This document shows, in pieces, positions 49,839 to 57,900 of a stretch of DNA of 64,000 nucleotides (the first letter of the stretch is position 1; the number at the start of each line of letters is the position of its first letter). A program made the position numbers and the translations under genes. Location: assembly GCA_027063785.1 (NCBI GenBank), contig JAMORC010000063.1, positions 116,836-180,835 of the forward strand, given 5' to 3'. The stretch is from Desulfurobacteriaceae bacterium (lineage in GTDB: Bacteria; Aquificota; Aquificia; Desulfurobacteriales; Desulfurobacteriaceae). The notes beneath the pieces were generated by a model, which saw nothing but the letters and a program-made list of their open reading frames with translations, was not told where the DNA came from and did not search any database.

Positions 49839-50684
49839 TTACATGTAGACCTTTACGCTTGCGCTTCTTCTAAGCTTATCGATATAGTCCTTTAGGGCTT
49901 TCTGGAATTTCTCCATGTAAAGTTTCTGTTTAATCTTATTCCTGTCACACACTCCCTTCTCTTCCGACTTAACGTAAACTATGTAGTAACCGTTATCCGT
50001 TTTAATGAGTTTGTAGGAGCCGGGTTTCATGCCCCATACAGCCCTGTCAAGTGGTTCTATAAGGGAACCTTTGGTAACTTTTCCCAAGTATCCGCCGTTA
50101 GAGGCTGTTCCCCTGTCTTCAGAAAGCTCCCTTGCCACTTTTTCGAAGGGAATTCCTTGTGATAGGAGCGTCATCGCTTTTTCGGCTTTTTCCTGGCTTT
50201 TTGTATAGATAAAGAAGACATCCCTCAAAGGCTTGCTCTCCACCTTGCGACAGTACTTTTCAACGTCTATACCGGTAACTTCTACTTTTGACTTGACTTC
50301 CCTGTCTATGAGCTTTGCAACCATCAACTGTTCCCTCAGCTTTTCCTTAACGTCCGATAGGCTCATTCCCTCTTTTTTCAAGGCCTTCTCAAACTCACTT
50401 TTTTCCTTGAAGCCGAGCCTTTTCATTAAGTCCTTTAGTGCTCTCTCCACTTCCTTGTCACTGACTTTTATTCCCTTGCTCTCCGCCTCTGTAAGGAGGA
50501 TTTCCCTCTCTATTAACCTGTCCCTTGCAACTTTAAGGTCGGGGATTCCGTTTTCTTTTGCGTACTCAACTACCTCACTGTAGAGGACGGGTTTTCCGTT
50601 GACGACGGCTGCTATGTAGTCAACGACTTTAGCCTGAGAGGGAAAGGAAAAAAGAAGAGTCAGAAGAACTACCAGTCTTATCAT
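49839..50684 (-). CDS. Periplasmic SurA-like peptidyl-prolyl isomerase
   Basis: The 281-residue protein has a signal peptide (LVVLLTLLFSFPSQA), a SurA N-terminal chaperone-like helical domain (about 20-150) and one parvulin domain (about 150-235) with FEKVARELSEDRGTASNGGYLG and PGSYKLIKTDNGYYIV. SurA helps outer-membrane proteins reach the barrel machinery, which fits a diderm thermophile. It lies nine bases after a smaller paralogue encoded upstream and precedes metV by 15. Confidence 0.9.
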   Translation of the reverse strand: MIRLVVLLTLLFSFPSQAKVVDYIAAVVNGKPVLYSEVVEYAKENGIPDLKVARDRLIEREILLTEAESKGIKVSDKEVERALKDLMKRLGFKEKSEFEKALKKEGMSLSDVKEKLREQLMVAKLIDREVKSKVEVTGIDVEKYCRKVESKPLRDVFFIYTKSQEKAEKAMTLLSQGIPFEKVARELSEDRGTASNGGYLGKVTKGSLIEPLDRAVWGMKPGSYKLIKTDNGYYIVYVKSEEKGVCDRNKIKQKLYMEKFQKALKDYIDKLRRSASVKVYM

Positions 50685-50692
50685 GATTCCTC

Positions 50693-51247
50693 CTACTTTG
50701 ATAGGAGTTCTATTTTTGAATTCTTTTCAAGTTTTGATATGTAAGCCTCTATGGCTTTTTGAGCTTCTCGAGATCTCTTTTCCTGCTCGAGGGCTTGTTT
50801 AATTATCGGTTTCAAACTCTCAAATGGTACCGGTTTGCCGTTTGGGGCGACGAACTTATCCTTGTTCTTCTCGTAGTATTCCCTGACTTCCTTTTCGGTA
50901 ACTTTTACCTGAGGAACTTTCACGTGCTTCTTGAGAAGTGCCTGGATGTAGAGCTTCTTTTTCAGCAACTCGAGGTTTTCCAGGACTTCGGGATCTTTGT
51001 CTATACCCTCTTTCAGGGCTTGCTGGTAAAGAATTTCGGCATCTATCATGTTCTTAAGCATTTGTTGCCTGAACTCTTTGTTGTTCTTAAGGTTCCGGTA
51101 GTTTGCCGGAAGTTTTGAAATTTCCTTGTTGAGCTGGGATTCTGTTATCTCCTTTCCGTTAACCTTTGCCAGGACTTTGTCGGAAGCTTTAGCCTGGAAG
51201 GTCATTGCCGCGAGGGCCAGTGGTAAAATGAGTAGTGTCTTTTTCAT
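50693..51247 (-). CDS. SurA-like periplasmic chaperone lacking a parvulin domain
   Basis: The 184-residue protein begins at ATG 51247 with GGAGG upstream and has a signal peptide (TLLILPLALAAMTFQAKA, cleavage near residue 21). The mature part carries the SurA-type N-terminal pattern VLAKVNGKEITESQLNKEISKLP, then QMLKNMIDAEILYQQALKEG and long helices. No PPIase sequence is present, so it appears to be a pure chaperone subunit. It is next to the full-length SurA-like gene and probably arose by duplication. An in-frame upstream extension is not supported by a ribosome site. Confidence 0.8.
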   Translation of the reverse strand: MKKTLLILPLALAAMTFQAKASDKVLAKVNGKEITESQLNKEISKLPANYRNLKNNKEFRQQMLKNMIDAEILYQQALKEGIDKDPEVLENLELLKKKLYIQALLKKHVKVPQVKVTEKEVREYYEKNKDKFVAPNGKPVPFESLKPIIKQALEQEKRSREAQKAIEAYISKLEKNSKIELLSK

Positions 51248-51366
51248 AAAATCCTCCGGTTCAGTTTTGTAAGGTAAACTTAAACTCCTCCTCCGGAATT
51301 TGCAAAAGGAAAAGCCGAGCATATTTTATCCAGCGAAATTTTGCCAATCTTATCACAGAGAGGAGA
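51248..51366. promoter_or_regulatory. Divergent promoter region for surA-like and yceD-rpmF operons
   Basis: This 119-base gap must hold both start sites. On the plus strand TTGCAA (from 51300) and TATTTT at about 16 bases spacing are weak consensus boxes before yceD; on the minus strand TTGGCA occurs before an AT-rich block. Neither pair is strong. I see no hairpin terminator in the gap. Confidence 0.35.
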
Positions 51367-51882
51367 ATGAAGAGGAGAATAAACCTAAGTGAGGTTACGG
51401 TAAAAGAGCCGATAAAGGTAGATACGGAGATACAGCCTTCCATACTGGAGCTTCCGGAAGGAGAGGTAATTCCGGCTTCTCCTTTTAAGCTTCACGTGGA
51501 GGTAAGGAAAAAATCCGTCGGCTATGAGGTTTCCGGTAGGATTGAAGGAGAAGTTGAACTCAGGTGCAGCAGGTGTCTTAAAAGGTTCAGTGAGAGAATT
51601 AATAAAGACTTCTGTTATGAGATTATGCCCACTTCGGAACTTACCGGTGGTGAGATAAAGAAAGGCGACCTTGATGTAAAATTCTCCGACGAAAGCATTC
51701 TGGATCTTGCCGAGGTAGTTCAGGAGCAGATACTCTTGAACCTTCCCGTAAAGCCTATCTGCGGTGAGGAGTGCCGAGAGGTGAGTTTTAGCGTTGGAGA
51801 AGCTCCGGTTGAGAGCAGTGGAGACGACAGGTGGAGTAAGCTTAAAGAACTTCGCGATAAATTAAGGGAAAAGGAGAAGTGA
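51367..51882 (+). CDS. YceD family protein (DUF177)
   Basis: The 171-residue protein has the DUF177 pattern: a CSRCLKRF zinc-type pair near residue 63 and a second cysteine pair CGEEC near 135, with acidic segments and a charged end. YceD is co-transcribed with rpmF in most bacteria and plays a part in 23S rRNA processing. The first ATG follows GAGAGGAGA; a second in-frame start is near. Its stop is two bases before the rpmF ATG. Confidence 0.9.
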   Translation: MKRRINLSEVTVKEPIKVDTEIQPSILELPEGEVIPASPFKLHVEVRKKSVGYEVSGRIEGEVELRCSRCLKRFSERINKDFCYEIMPTSELTGGEIKKGDLDVKFSDESILDLAEVVQEQILLNLPVKPICGEECREVSFSVGEAPVESSGDDRWSKLKELRDKLREKEK

Positions 51883-51883
51883 G

Positions 51884-52063
51884 ATGGCGGTTCCAAAGAG
51901 AAAAGTTTCAAGAACGAGAAGGGACAAAAGGAGAACTCACTGGAAGGCAAAGAAGCCAGCCATTTCCGTATGTCCCAATTGCCAGAGTCCCAAACTTCCT
52001 CACAGGGTTTGTAAGTACTGCGGCTTCTACAAAGGGAAGACCGTAGTAGAGGTTGAAGCGTAA
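51884..52063 (+). CDS. rpmF: 50S ribosomal protein L32
   Basis: The 59-residue ribosomal protein starts [20 protein letters not shown], the family's invariant start. It has two zinc knuckles, CPNC near residue 30 and CKYC near 43. The ATG is two bases after the yceD stop and the TAA directly abuts the plsX ATG. Its short length and position between yceD and plsX match the usual bacterial order. Confidence 0.97.
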   Translation: MAVPKRKVSRTRRDKRRTHWKAKKPAISVCPNCQSPKLPHRVCKYCGFYKGKTVVEVEA

Positions 52064-53077
52064 ATGAGGATTGTCCTTGATGCCATGGGGGGCGATTTTG
52101 CTCCCCGGGTTCCCGTAATGGGAGCCGTACAGGCTGTGAAGGATTTTGACGTCAGCGTCGTGCTTGTCGGCGATGAGGCTGTTATCAAAAAAGAACTTTC
52201 AAAATACAGCTATCCGCCGGATAGGATAAAAATCCTCCACGCTCCTCAAACTATTTCTATGGAAGAGCAGCCCTCGAGGGCTTTAAAGAAAAAGGATTCT
52301 TCTGTTCACAAAGGGATTGAGCTGGTTAAGAACGGTGAGGCAGATGCTTTTGTCAGTGCCGGTAATACCGGTGCTGTTATGGCTGTTTCCCTATTTACTG
52401 CCGGAAGACTCAAGGGAGTTGAAAGGCCGGCAATTTCGACGATACTTCCGAACCTTACCGGTTATACCTTCCTTCTCGATGTGGGAGCCAACGTTGATTG
52501 TAAACCCCATCATCTCCTTCAGTTTGCCATAATGGGAAGTGCCTATGCGAAGTATGTTTTAAAGGAGGATAATCCAAAAGTTGGTCTGCTTAACATAGGT
52601 GAGGAGGAAGGAAAGGGAAACGAGCTTGCTAAGGAAGCTTACAAGCTGTTGAGTAAGGCAAAGGAAAAAGGATTGAACTTCGTCGGGAATGCCGAAGGTA
52701 GGGATATATACTCGGGGAAATTTGATGTTATAGTCTGCGACGGTTTTGTAGGAAACGTTGCCCTTAAGCTCAGTGAGAGCCTCGCCAAGATCCTTGCAAA
52801 GATTCTAAAAGAGGAAATAGATAAACACTTTATTTCAAGGATAGGTGCTTTAACCCTTAAACCTGCTATAAAGGGCTTTAAAAAGAGGATTGATTATGCC
52901 GAGTGGGGAGGAGCACCCCTGCTGGGAGTAAAAGTTCCGGTTATAATTTCTCACGGAAGCTCTAATGCGAAGGCAATAAAAAATGCCGTAAGAATAGCTG
53001 CAGAGTTTGCAAAAAGCAAGCTTAACGAACACATAGTTGAAGATCTGGAGAGGTTTGGGAAGGCAGATGGGGATTAA
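52064..53077 (+). CDS. plsX: Phosphate acyltransferase PlsX
   Basis: PlsX makes acyl-phosphate from acyl-ACP for PlsY in phospholipid synthesis. The 337-residue protein begins RIVLDAMGGDFAPRVPV, with SAGNTGAVMA, GVERPAISTILP and GNVALKLSES as further family blocks. The ATG directly follows rpmF. It overlaps fabH by 11 bases. It joins fabH and fabK in a classic lipid block. Confidence 0.98.
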   Translation: MRIVLDAMGGDFAPRVPVMGAVQAVKDFDVSVVLVGDEAVIKKELSKYSYPPDRIKILHAPQTISMEEQPSRALKKKDSSVHKGIELVKNGEADAFVSAGNTGAVMAVSLFTAGRLKGVERPAISTILPNLTGYTFLLDVGANVDCKPHHLLQFAIMGSAYAKYVLKEDNPKVGLLNIGEEEGKGNELAKEAYKLLSKAKEKGLNFVGNAEGRDIYSGKFDVIVCDGFVGNVALKLSESLAKILAKILKEEIDKHFISRIGALTLKPAIKGFKKRIDYAEWGGAPLLGVKVPVIISHGSSNAKAIKNAVRIAAEFAKSKLNEHIVEDLERFGKADGD

Positions 53078-54008
53078 AATCGTTTCTACTGGTTCTTACG
53101 TTCCTGATAGAGTTCTCACCAACTTTGACCTTGAAAAGATTGTTGATACCTCCGATGAGTGGATAACTACGCGAACTGGTATAAGGGAAAGGAGAATCAG
53201 TGAAGGAGAAACGACTTCCGATATGGCGACGGAAGCGTCTCTTAAGGCCTTAAAAGGTAAGAATCCTGATGAAATTGAACTTATAGTAGTTGCAACTGCT
53301 ACTCCCGATGCCTTTTTCCCTTCTACCGCCTGTAAGGTTCAGTCAAAACTTGAGAACAGGAAGGCAGTGGCTTTCGATATTTCCGCGGCTTGTACGGGTT
53401 TTATTTATGCCCTTTACACCGCCGATTCCATAATGAGATCTAAGGGAATAAAAAAAGCTCTTGTAATAGGAGCTGAACGGTTTTCGAAGATAGTAAACTG
53501 GAAAGATAGAACGACCTGCATACTGTTTGGTGACGGTGCCGGGGCGGTTGTCCTTAAAGAGAGCGAGGAAGAGGGAATACTTGGTTTTGATCTTGGAGCC
53601 GACGGGAGTTTCGGAAATCTTCTCTACGTGCCTTCGGTTGGTTCAAATGAGGAGTATCCTTTTTACGTTAGAATGAGGGGAAATGAGGTCTTCAAAGTTG
53701 CCGTTAGGACAATGGTTGAGTCGGCAAAGCGTGTTCTGGAGAAAACCTCCCTTTCTCCGAAAGATATTGATCTTTTGATTCCCCACCAGGCAAACGTTAG
53801 GATAATTAACGCAGTTGCAGAAAGGTTGGGGATAGAGGCTTCAAAGGTTTTTGTGAACCTCGACAGGTACGGTAATACGAGTGCTGCCTCTATACCGATA
53901 GCTCTCGATGAGGCTTTAAGGAAAGGATTGGTAAGAGAAGGAAGCACAGTTCTGATGGTAGCTTTCGGCGGTGGTTTTACGTGGGGTTCCTGCGTTGTCA
54001 GGCTTTAG
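53067..54008 (+). CDS. fabH: 3-oxoacyl-ACP synthase III
   Basis: FabH starts fatty acid synthesis by joining acetyl-CoA and malonyl-ACP. The 313-residue protein has the family start KIVSTGSYVPDRVLTN, the catalytic Cys in AACTGFIYAL near residue 111, the His in PHQANVRI near 239, and the Asn in GNTSAASIP near 269. The start at ATG 53067 with GGGAAGG upstream is preferred; an earlier in-frame ATG at 53037 is inside plsX. It overlaps plsX by 11 bases. Confidence 0.98.
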   Translation: MGIKIVSTGSYVPDRVLTNFDLEKIVDTSDEWITTRTGIRERRISEGETTSDMATEASLKALKGKNPDEIELIVVATATPDAFFPSTACKVQSKLENRKAVAFDISAACTGFIYALYTADSIMRSKGIKKALVIGAERFSKIVNWKDRTTCILFGDGAGAVVLKESEEEGILGFDLGADGSFGNLLYVPSVGSNEEYPFYVRMRGNEVFKVAVRTMVESAKRVLEKTSLSPKDIDLLIPHQANVRIINAVAERLGIEASKVFVNLDRYGNTSAASIPIALDEALRKGLVREGSTVLMVAFGGGFTWGSCVVRL

Positions 54009-54039
54009 GGGATAAACAGGTATTGTCTGGAGGGAGATT

Positions 54040-54987
54040 ATGATAAGAACCAGAATTTGCGACATCCTCGGGATTGAGTATCCGATTCTTCAAGGGGGAA
54101 TGGCCTGGATTGCCGATGCTGAGCTTGCAGCGGCCGTTTCGAATGCAGGGGGATTGGGAATAATCGCCGGTGGAAGCAGGTCTGCAGAGGAACTTCGTCA
54201 GGAAATAAGGAAGTGTAAGGAGCTAACCGACAAGCCCTTTGGCGTTAATGTTATGCTGATGATGCCTAATGCCGAAGAAATAATACAAGTCTGTCTTGAT
54301 GAGGAAGTTCCGGTAGTAACGACGGGAGCCGGAAATCCCGGGAAGTACATTCCTGCCTTTAAAGAAAAAGGGATGAAAGTTATTCCGGTAGTTGCGAGTG
54401 ATGCCCTTGCAAAAAGGATGGAGAGGATCGGTGTTGATGCCGTTATTGCGGAAGGAATGGAAGCGGGAGGTCATATAGGTAAGTTAACGACAATGGTTCT
54501 TATTCCTTCAATTGTTAGGGCGGTGAGCATTCCTGTGATAGCTGCCGGAGGAATAGCCCTCGGAGAGCAAGCGGCGGCTGCTTTTGCCCTCGGAGCAGAA
54601 GGTATTCAAGTGGGAACGAGGTTCTTGGCTGCCAAGGAGTGTAACGTTCATCCTAAATATAAAGAAAAAGTGCTTAAAGCCCGTTTCAATCAGGTTACCG
54701 TTACCGGGATAACGACGGGCCATCCTGTAAGGCTCCTTGAGAACAAACTCACCAAGAAGTTTGCTGAGCTTGAGTTTTCGGGAGCTTCAAAAGAGGAACT
54801 GGAAGAACTTGGTAGGGGTAGACTCCGCCTTGCAGCAGAACAGGGGGATGTCGAGTGGGGATCTGTTATGGCCGGACAGGTTGTTGGTTATGTTAACAAG
54901 GAAGAAACGGCGGAAGAGATAATAAAAGACATAATGGAAGGTGCCGAGAAAACTTTGAAAAACCTCTGTAACCGGTTTTTTGAGTAA
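54040..54987 (+). CDS. fabK: Enoyl-ACP reductase II (FabK)
   Basis: FabK is the FMN-dependent enoyl-ACP reductase found in bacteria lacking the FabI type. The 315-residue TIM-barrel flavoenzyme begins YPILQGGMAWIADAELAAAVSNAGGLGIIA and shows MEAGGHIGKLTTMVLIPSIV with the family His and GIQVGTRFLAAKECNVHPKYK. It belongs to the nitronate monooxygenase-like group, so a related reductase role is a small alternative, but the position after fabH favours FabK. Confidence 0.93.
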   Translation: MIRTRICDILGIEYPILQGGMAWIADAELAAAVSNAGGLGIIAGGSRSAEELRQEIRKCKELTDKPFGVNVMLMMPNAEEIIQVCLDEEVPVVTTGAGNPGKYIPAFKEKGMKVIPVVASDALAKRMERIGVDAVIAEGMEAGGHIGKLTTMVLIPSIVRAVSIPVIAAGGIALGEQAAAAFALGAEGIQVGTRFLAAKECNVHPKYKEKVLKARFNQVTVTGITTGHPVRLLENKLTKKFAELEFSGASKEELEELGRGRLRLAAEQGDVEWGSVMAGQVVGYVNKEETAEEIIKDIMEGAEKTLKNLCNRFFE

Positions 54988-55019
54988 GTTGAAACTTGAT
55001 TAGAAGAGAGGAATAACGG

Positions 55020-55484
55020 ATGAGGATTCTTGAAGGAAAGCTTTCGGCCGAGGGTGCAAAGTTCGCAATAGCCGTTAGCAGGTTTAACTCGTTTATAACC
55101 GAACGGTTGCTTGAAGGTGCTCTTGACTGCATACGCAGGCACGGGGGAAAAGAGGAAGATATAACTGTTGTTAAGGTTCCCGGAGCTTTTGAGCTTCCCC
55201 TCATTGCCAAGAAACTTGCCGAGAGAGACTATGACGCTGTTATCGTTTTAGGGGCTGTAATAAGGGGAGAAACTCCCCACTTTGACTACGTTGCTGCTGA
55301 AGTGAGCAAGGGAGTTTCTGCCGTTTCCCTTGAAACGGGAAAGCCTGTCATATTTGGCGTTCTTACTACCGATACGGTAGAGCAGGCCATAGATAGGGCT
55401 GGGGCTAAGGCCGGAAACAAAGGATGGGAGGCAGCTCTTGCCGCAATAGAGATGGTTAACCTCCTCAAGGAGGGAGGATTTTAA
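55020..55484 (+). CDS. ribH: 6,7-dimethyl-8-ribityllumazine synthase
   Basis: RibH makes the last riboflavin precursor. The 154-residue protein shows [61 protein letters not shown] with the catalytic His, and [19 protein letters not shown]. It probably forms a 60-subunit capsid as in other thermophiles. The ATG follows GAGAGGA. Its TAA shares one base with the nusB ATG. Confidence 0.97.
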   Translation: MRILEGKLSAEGAKFAIAVSRFNSFITERLLEGALDCIRRHGGKEEDITVVKVPGAFELPLIAKKLAERDYDAVIVLGAVIRGETPHFDYVAAEVSKGVSAVSLETGKPVIFGVLTTDTVEQAIDRAGAKAGNKGWEAALAAIEMVNLLKEGGF

Positions 55485-55912
55485 TGGGTCTTACAAACAA
55501 AGATAAGAGGAGGGCGAGGGAGCACGCCTACCTCCTTATGTACCAGTATGATCTTTCGGGACTTCCTCCGGAGGAAGTGTTGAGGAACTATTGGGAAGAG
55601 GTAAGGGAGAAGGAAGAAGTAAAGGATCTTGCTGTAAGGCTTTTTAAGGGTACCATCGATAACCTGGAAAAGGTAGATAGAGAAATATCAAAGCACCTTA
55701 AGAAAGGGTGGTATATCGAAAGGCTCCTTCCGATGGACAGGTCGATACTGAGGGTTTCAACTTATGAGCTGATGATGGAGGATGTGTCTCCGCCCGAAGC
55801 TGTTATAAATGATGCCGTCAGTCTTTCAAAAGAGTACGGAGAAGATGCTAAGTCGCCGGCTTTTATTAATGCAGTTCTCGATAGTGTAAAGAGAGATGTC
55901 AAAAATATCTAA
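55484..55912 (+). CDS. nusB: Transcription antitermination factor NusB
   Basis: NusB helps antitermination in rRNA operons with NusE. The 142-residue helical protein has RRAREHAYLLMYQYDLSG, LPMDRSILRVSTYELM and AVINDAVSLSKEYGEDAKSPAFINAVLD, the signature end. The usual ribH-nusB order is kept. It overlaps lpxI by 17 bases. Confidence 0.97.
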   Translation: MGLTNKDKRRAREHAYLLMYQYDLSGLPPEEVLRNYWEEVREKEEVKDLAVRLFKGTIDNLEKVDREISKHLKKGWYIERLLPMDRSILRVSTYELMMEDVSPPEAVINDAVSLSKEYGEDAKSPAFINAVLDSVKRDVKNI

Positions 55913-56705
55913 AGTCGGTCTTCTGGCAGGAAAGGGAGATCTTCCGGTTGAATTTCTGAAGTCTGCGAAGGGAAAAGGTGTTCCTGTAACGCTGTTTGCC
56001 CTTGAAGGAGTAACCGAAAAGAGAGCGGCAGAACTCTCGGAAGAAACCGTCTGGATAAAGCCTTTTAGACTTGGTAAGTTCTTGAAAGAATTGGAAAGAA
56101 GTGGTGTGGAAGAGATTTTTATCCTCGGAAAAGTAGAACACAGATCTGCCCTTCTTCCCACCGGTTTTGACCTAAAAGCCCTGAAGTTTCTCCTTTCACT
56201 TCCCGACAGGAAGCCGGAAACTCTGATAGGAGGCATTATTGAGGAAATAGAGAAGCTCGGAGTAAAAGTCTCTTCTCCTGTTTCTTATCTGAAACACCTT
56301 CTCCTGTCCCCCGGAACCCTATTCGGTAAAAGACCGGACAGGAAGGTTGAGGAAAGCTTCCTTTACGGGATGAAAGTTGCGAGGACTGTGGCTTCCCTTG
56401 ATGTTGGCCAAACCGTTGTTGTAAAGGAAGGAAGTGTAATTGCTGTTGAAGGAATTGAAGGAACGGATGCGTGTATTGAAAGGGGAGCCAGGCTTTCCGG
56501 CGGTGGTTTTATAGTTTGCAAGGCGGCAAGGGAACATCAGGATATGAGGATTGATGTTCCGACAGTGGGGATGGAGACTGTAAGGTTGATTAAAAAGCTG
56601 GGAGGAAAAGGCCTCGTTGTCGAGGCCGGTAGGACTTTTGTCCTCAACAGGAAGCAAATAGAGGAGTTTTGTTCCAGAACCGATTTCTTCTTCCTTGCCC
56701 TTTAA
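55896..56705 (+). CDS. lpxI: UDP-2,3-diacylglucosamine pyrophosphatase LpxI
   Basis: LpxI (former DUF1009) replaces LpxH in many bacteria and makes lipid X for Kdo2-lipid A. The 269-residue protein begins KVGLLAGKGDLPVEFLKSA, has GVEEIFILGKVEHRS, the central GKRPDRKVEESFLYGMKVARTVASLDVGQTVVVKEGSVIAVEGIEGTD region with the catalytic Asp, and ends VPTVGMETVRLIKKLGGKGLVVEAGRTF. Its stop is interlocked with the converging dehydrogenase (TTAA). Together with lpxC and kdsB it supports a full lipid A pathway. Confidence 0.96.
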   Translation: MSKISKVGLLAGKGDLPVEFLKSAKGKGVPVTLFALEGVTEKRAAELSEETVWIKPFRLGKFLKELERSGVEEIFILGKVEHRSALLPTGFDLKALKFLLSLPDRKPETLIGGIIEEIEKLGVKVSSPVSYLKHLLLSPGTLFGKRPDRKVEESFLYGMKVARTVASLDVGQTVVVKEGSVIAVEGIEGTDACIERGARLSGGGFIVCKAAREHQDMRIDVPTVGMETVRLIKKLGGKGLVVEAGRTFVLNRKQIEEFCSRTDFFFLAL

Positions 56706-57832
56706 AGCATTTCTTCGATTAGAACCCTGATTTCCCTCTCTGAAGGGATTCTCGGAAGGTGTCCCATTAAAAACTTTTTCTCCATCGTCAGGGAAACAAA
56801 CTGGGCTATGTCGTATTCCTTTACCCCAAACTGGGAAAGTTTCGAAGGGATGCCGACGAAAGAGAGGAGGTCGAAGAGTTCCTCCGAAAACTCCTTCCAC
56901 CCCGAAAGTCCTAAATACTCGGAAAGTTCTTCAAGGGCTGATGAGGCGGAGAGACCGTAAAACTTCAGTACTGGCAGTAGGAAAACTCCGTTTGCAATTC
57001 CGTGAGGAACTTTGTAGAGAACTCCGAGTATGTGAGCCAGTGTGTGGACTAAGCCAGCTCCTGCATCCGTTATAGCCATTCCTCCGAGGAGACTTGCCAG
57101 CATCATTCCTTCTCTTGCCTGTAAGTCTTTGGGATTTCCGTAAGCTCTCGGCAGGAACCGGAATACCAGTTTTATGGCTTTCATCGAGTAGAGTTTGGAA
57201 ATGGGGGTAGCCCTCTTTGAAAGCAGTGATTCAATCGCGTGGGTAAGGGCATCCACTCCCGTGCTTGCTGTCAGTATGGGGGACATCGTAACTGTAAGCT
57301 CCGGATCATCAATTGCAAGTACGGGAAAGAGGTGTCTTGATATGAGCGGTGCTTTTCTGACCTTTTCAAAGTCGGTAAGAACGGCGTAAGGGGTTACCTC
57401 GGAGCCTGAGCCGGCGGTTGTTGGAATGGCTATGAGCGGAACTCCCGGATTTTTAAAGGCTTCGGGAACTCCTATAAACTCGGTAATATCTCCTTCATTT
57501 TTGAGCATAACCGAAATTACCTTTGCAACATCTATGGGGCTTCCCCCTCCGATTGCAACTAAAAGTGTTGGGTCAAATTCTTTTACCTCTTCTATTAGTG
57601 AAAGGGCATTTTCAACTGTTGGGTCCGGGATTACGGAACTGAAAACGGCAACCTTTCCCTTTAGCTGATTTTTTACTTCCTCGACGTATCCCAGAGAAAC
57701 GGCTGATCCCGTACATATTACGGCTGTTCTCCTTGCATCTAAGTTAAGAGATTCAACTTCTTCATATAGTTTCTTGATGCTTTTCCTTCCGAATATGACT
57801 TTGGTCGGCATGTGATGCTTTAAGAAAGTCAT
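56702..57832 (-). CDS. Iron-containing alcohol dehydrogenase family protein
   Basis: The 376-residue protein has the GGGSPIDVAKV nucleotide site near residue 96, the PTTAGSGSEVTPYAV segment, and the metal-binding region DALTHAIESLLSK and HTLAHILGVLYKVPHGIANG with the Asp and His ligands. It reduces or oxidises small alcohols or aldehydes with NAD(P)H; 1,3-propanediol or butanol types cannot be told apart. It stands alone, back to back with reverse gyrase, and its terminal TAA interlocks with lpxI. Confidence 0.93.
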   Translation of the reverse strand: MTFLKHHMPTKVIFGRKSIKKLYEEVESLNLDARRTAVICTGSAVSLGYVEEVKNQLKGKVAVFSSVIPDPTVENALSLIEEVKEFDPTLLVAIGGGSPIDVAKVISVMLKNEGDITEFIGVPEAFKNPGVPLIAIPTTAGSGSEVTPYAVLTDFEKVRKAPLISRHLFPVLAIDDPELTVTMSPILTASTGVDALTHAIESLLSKRATPISKLYSMKAIKLVFRFLPRAYGNPKDLQAREGMMLASLLGGMAITDAGAGLVHTLAHILGVLYKVPHGIANGVFLLPVLKFYGLSASSALEELSEYLGLSGWKEFSEELFDLLSFVGIPSKLSQFGVKEYDIAQFVSLTMEKKFLMGHLPRIPSEREIRVLIEEML

Positions 57833-57900
57833 GCTCTCCTCCTGAAAATCCTTTAAAGACTATGATACACTTTCTTTAAGTATTGAAAACGGGGTGAAAT

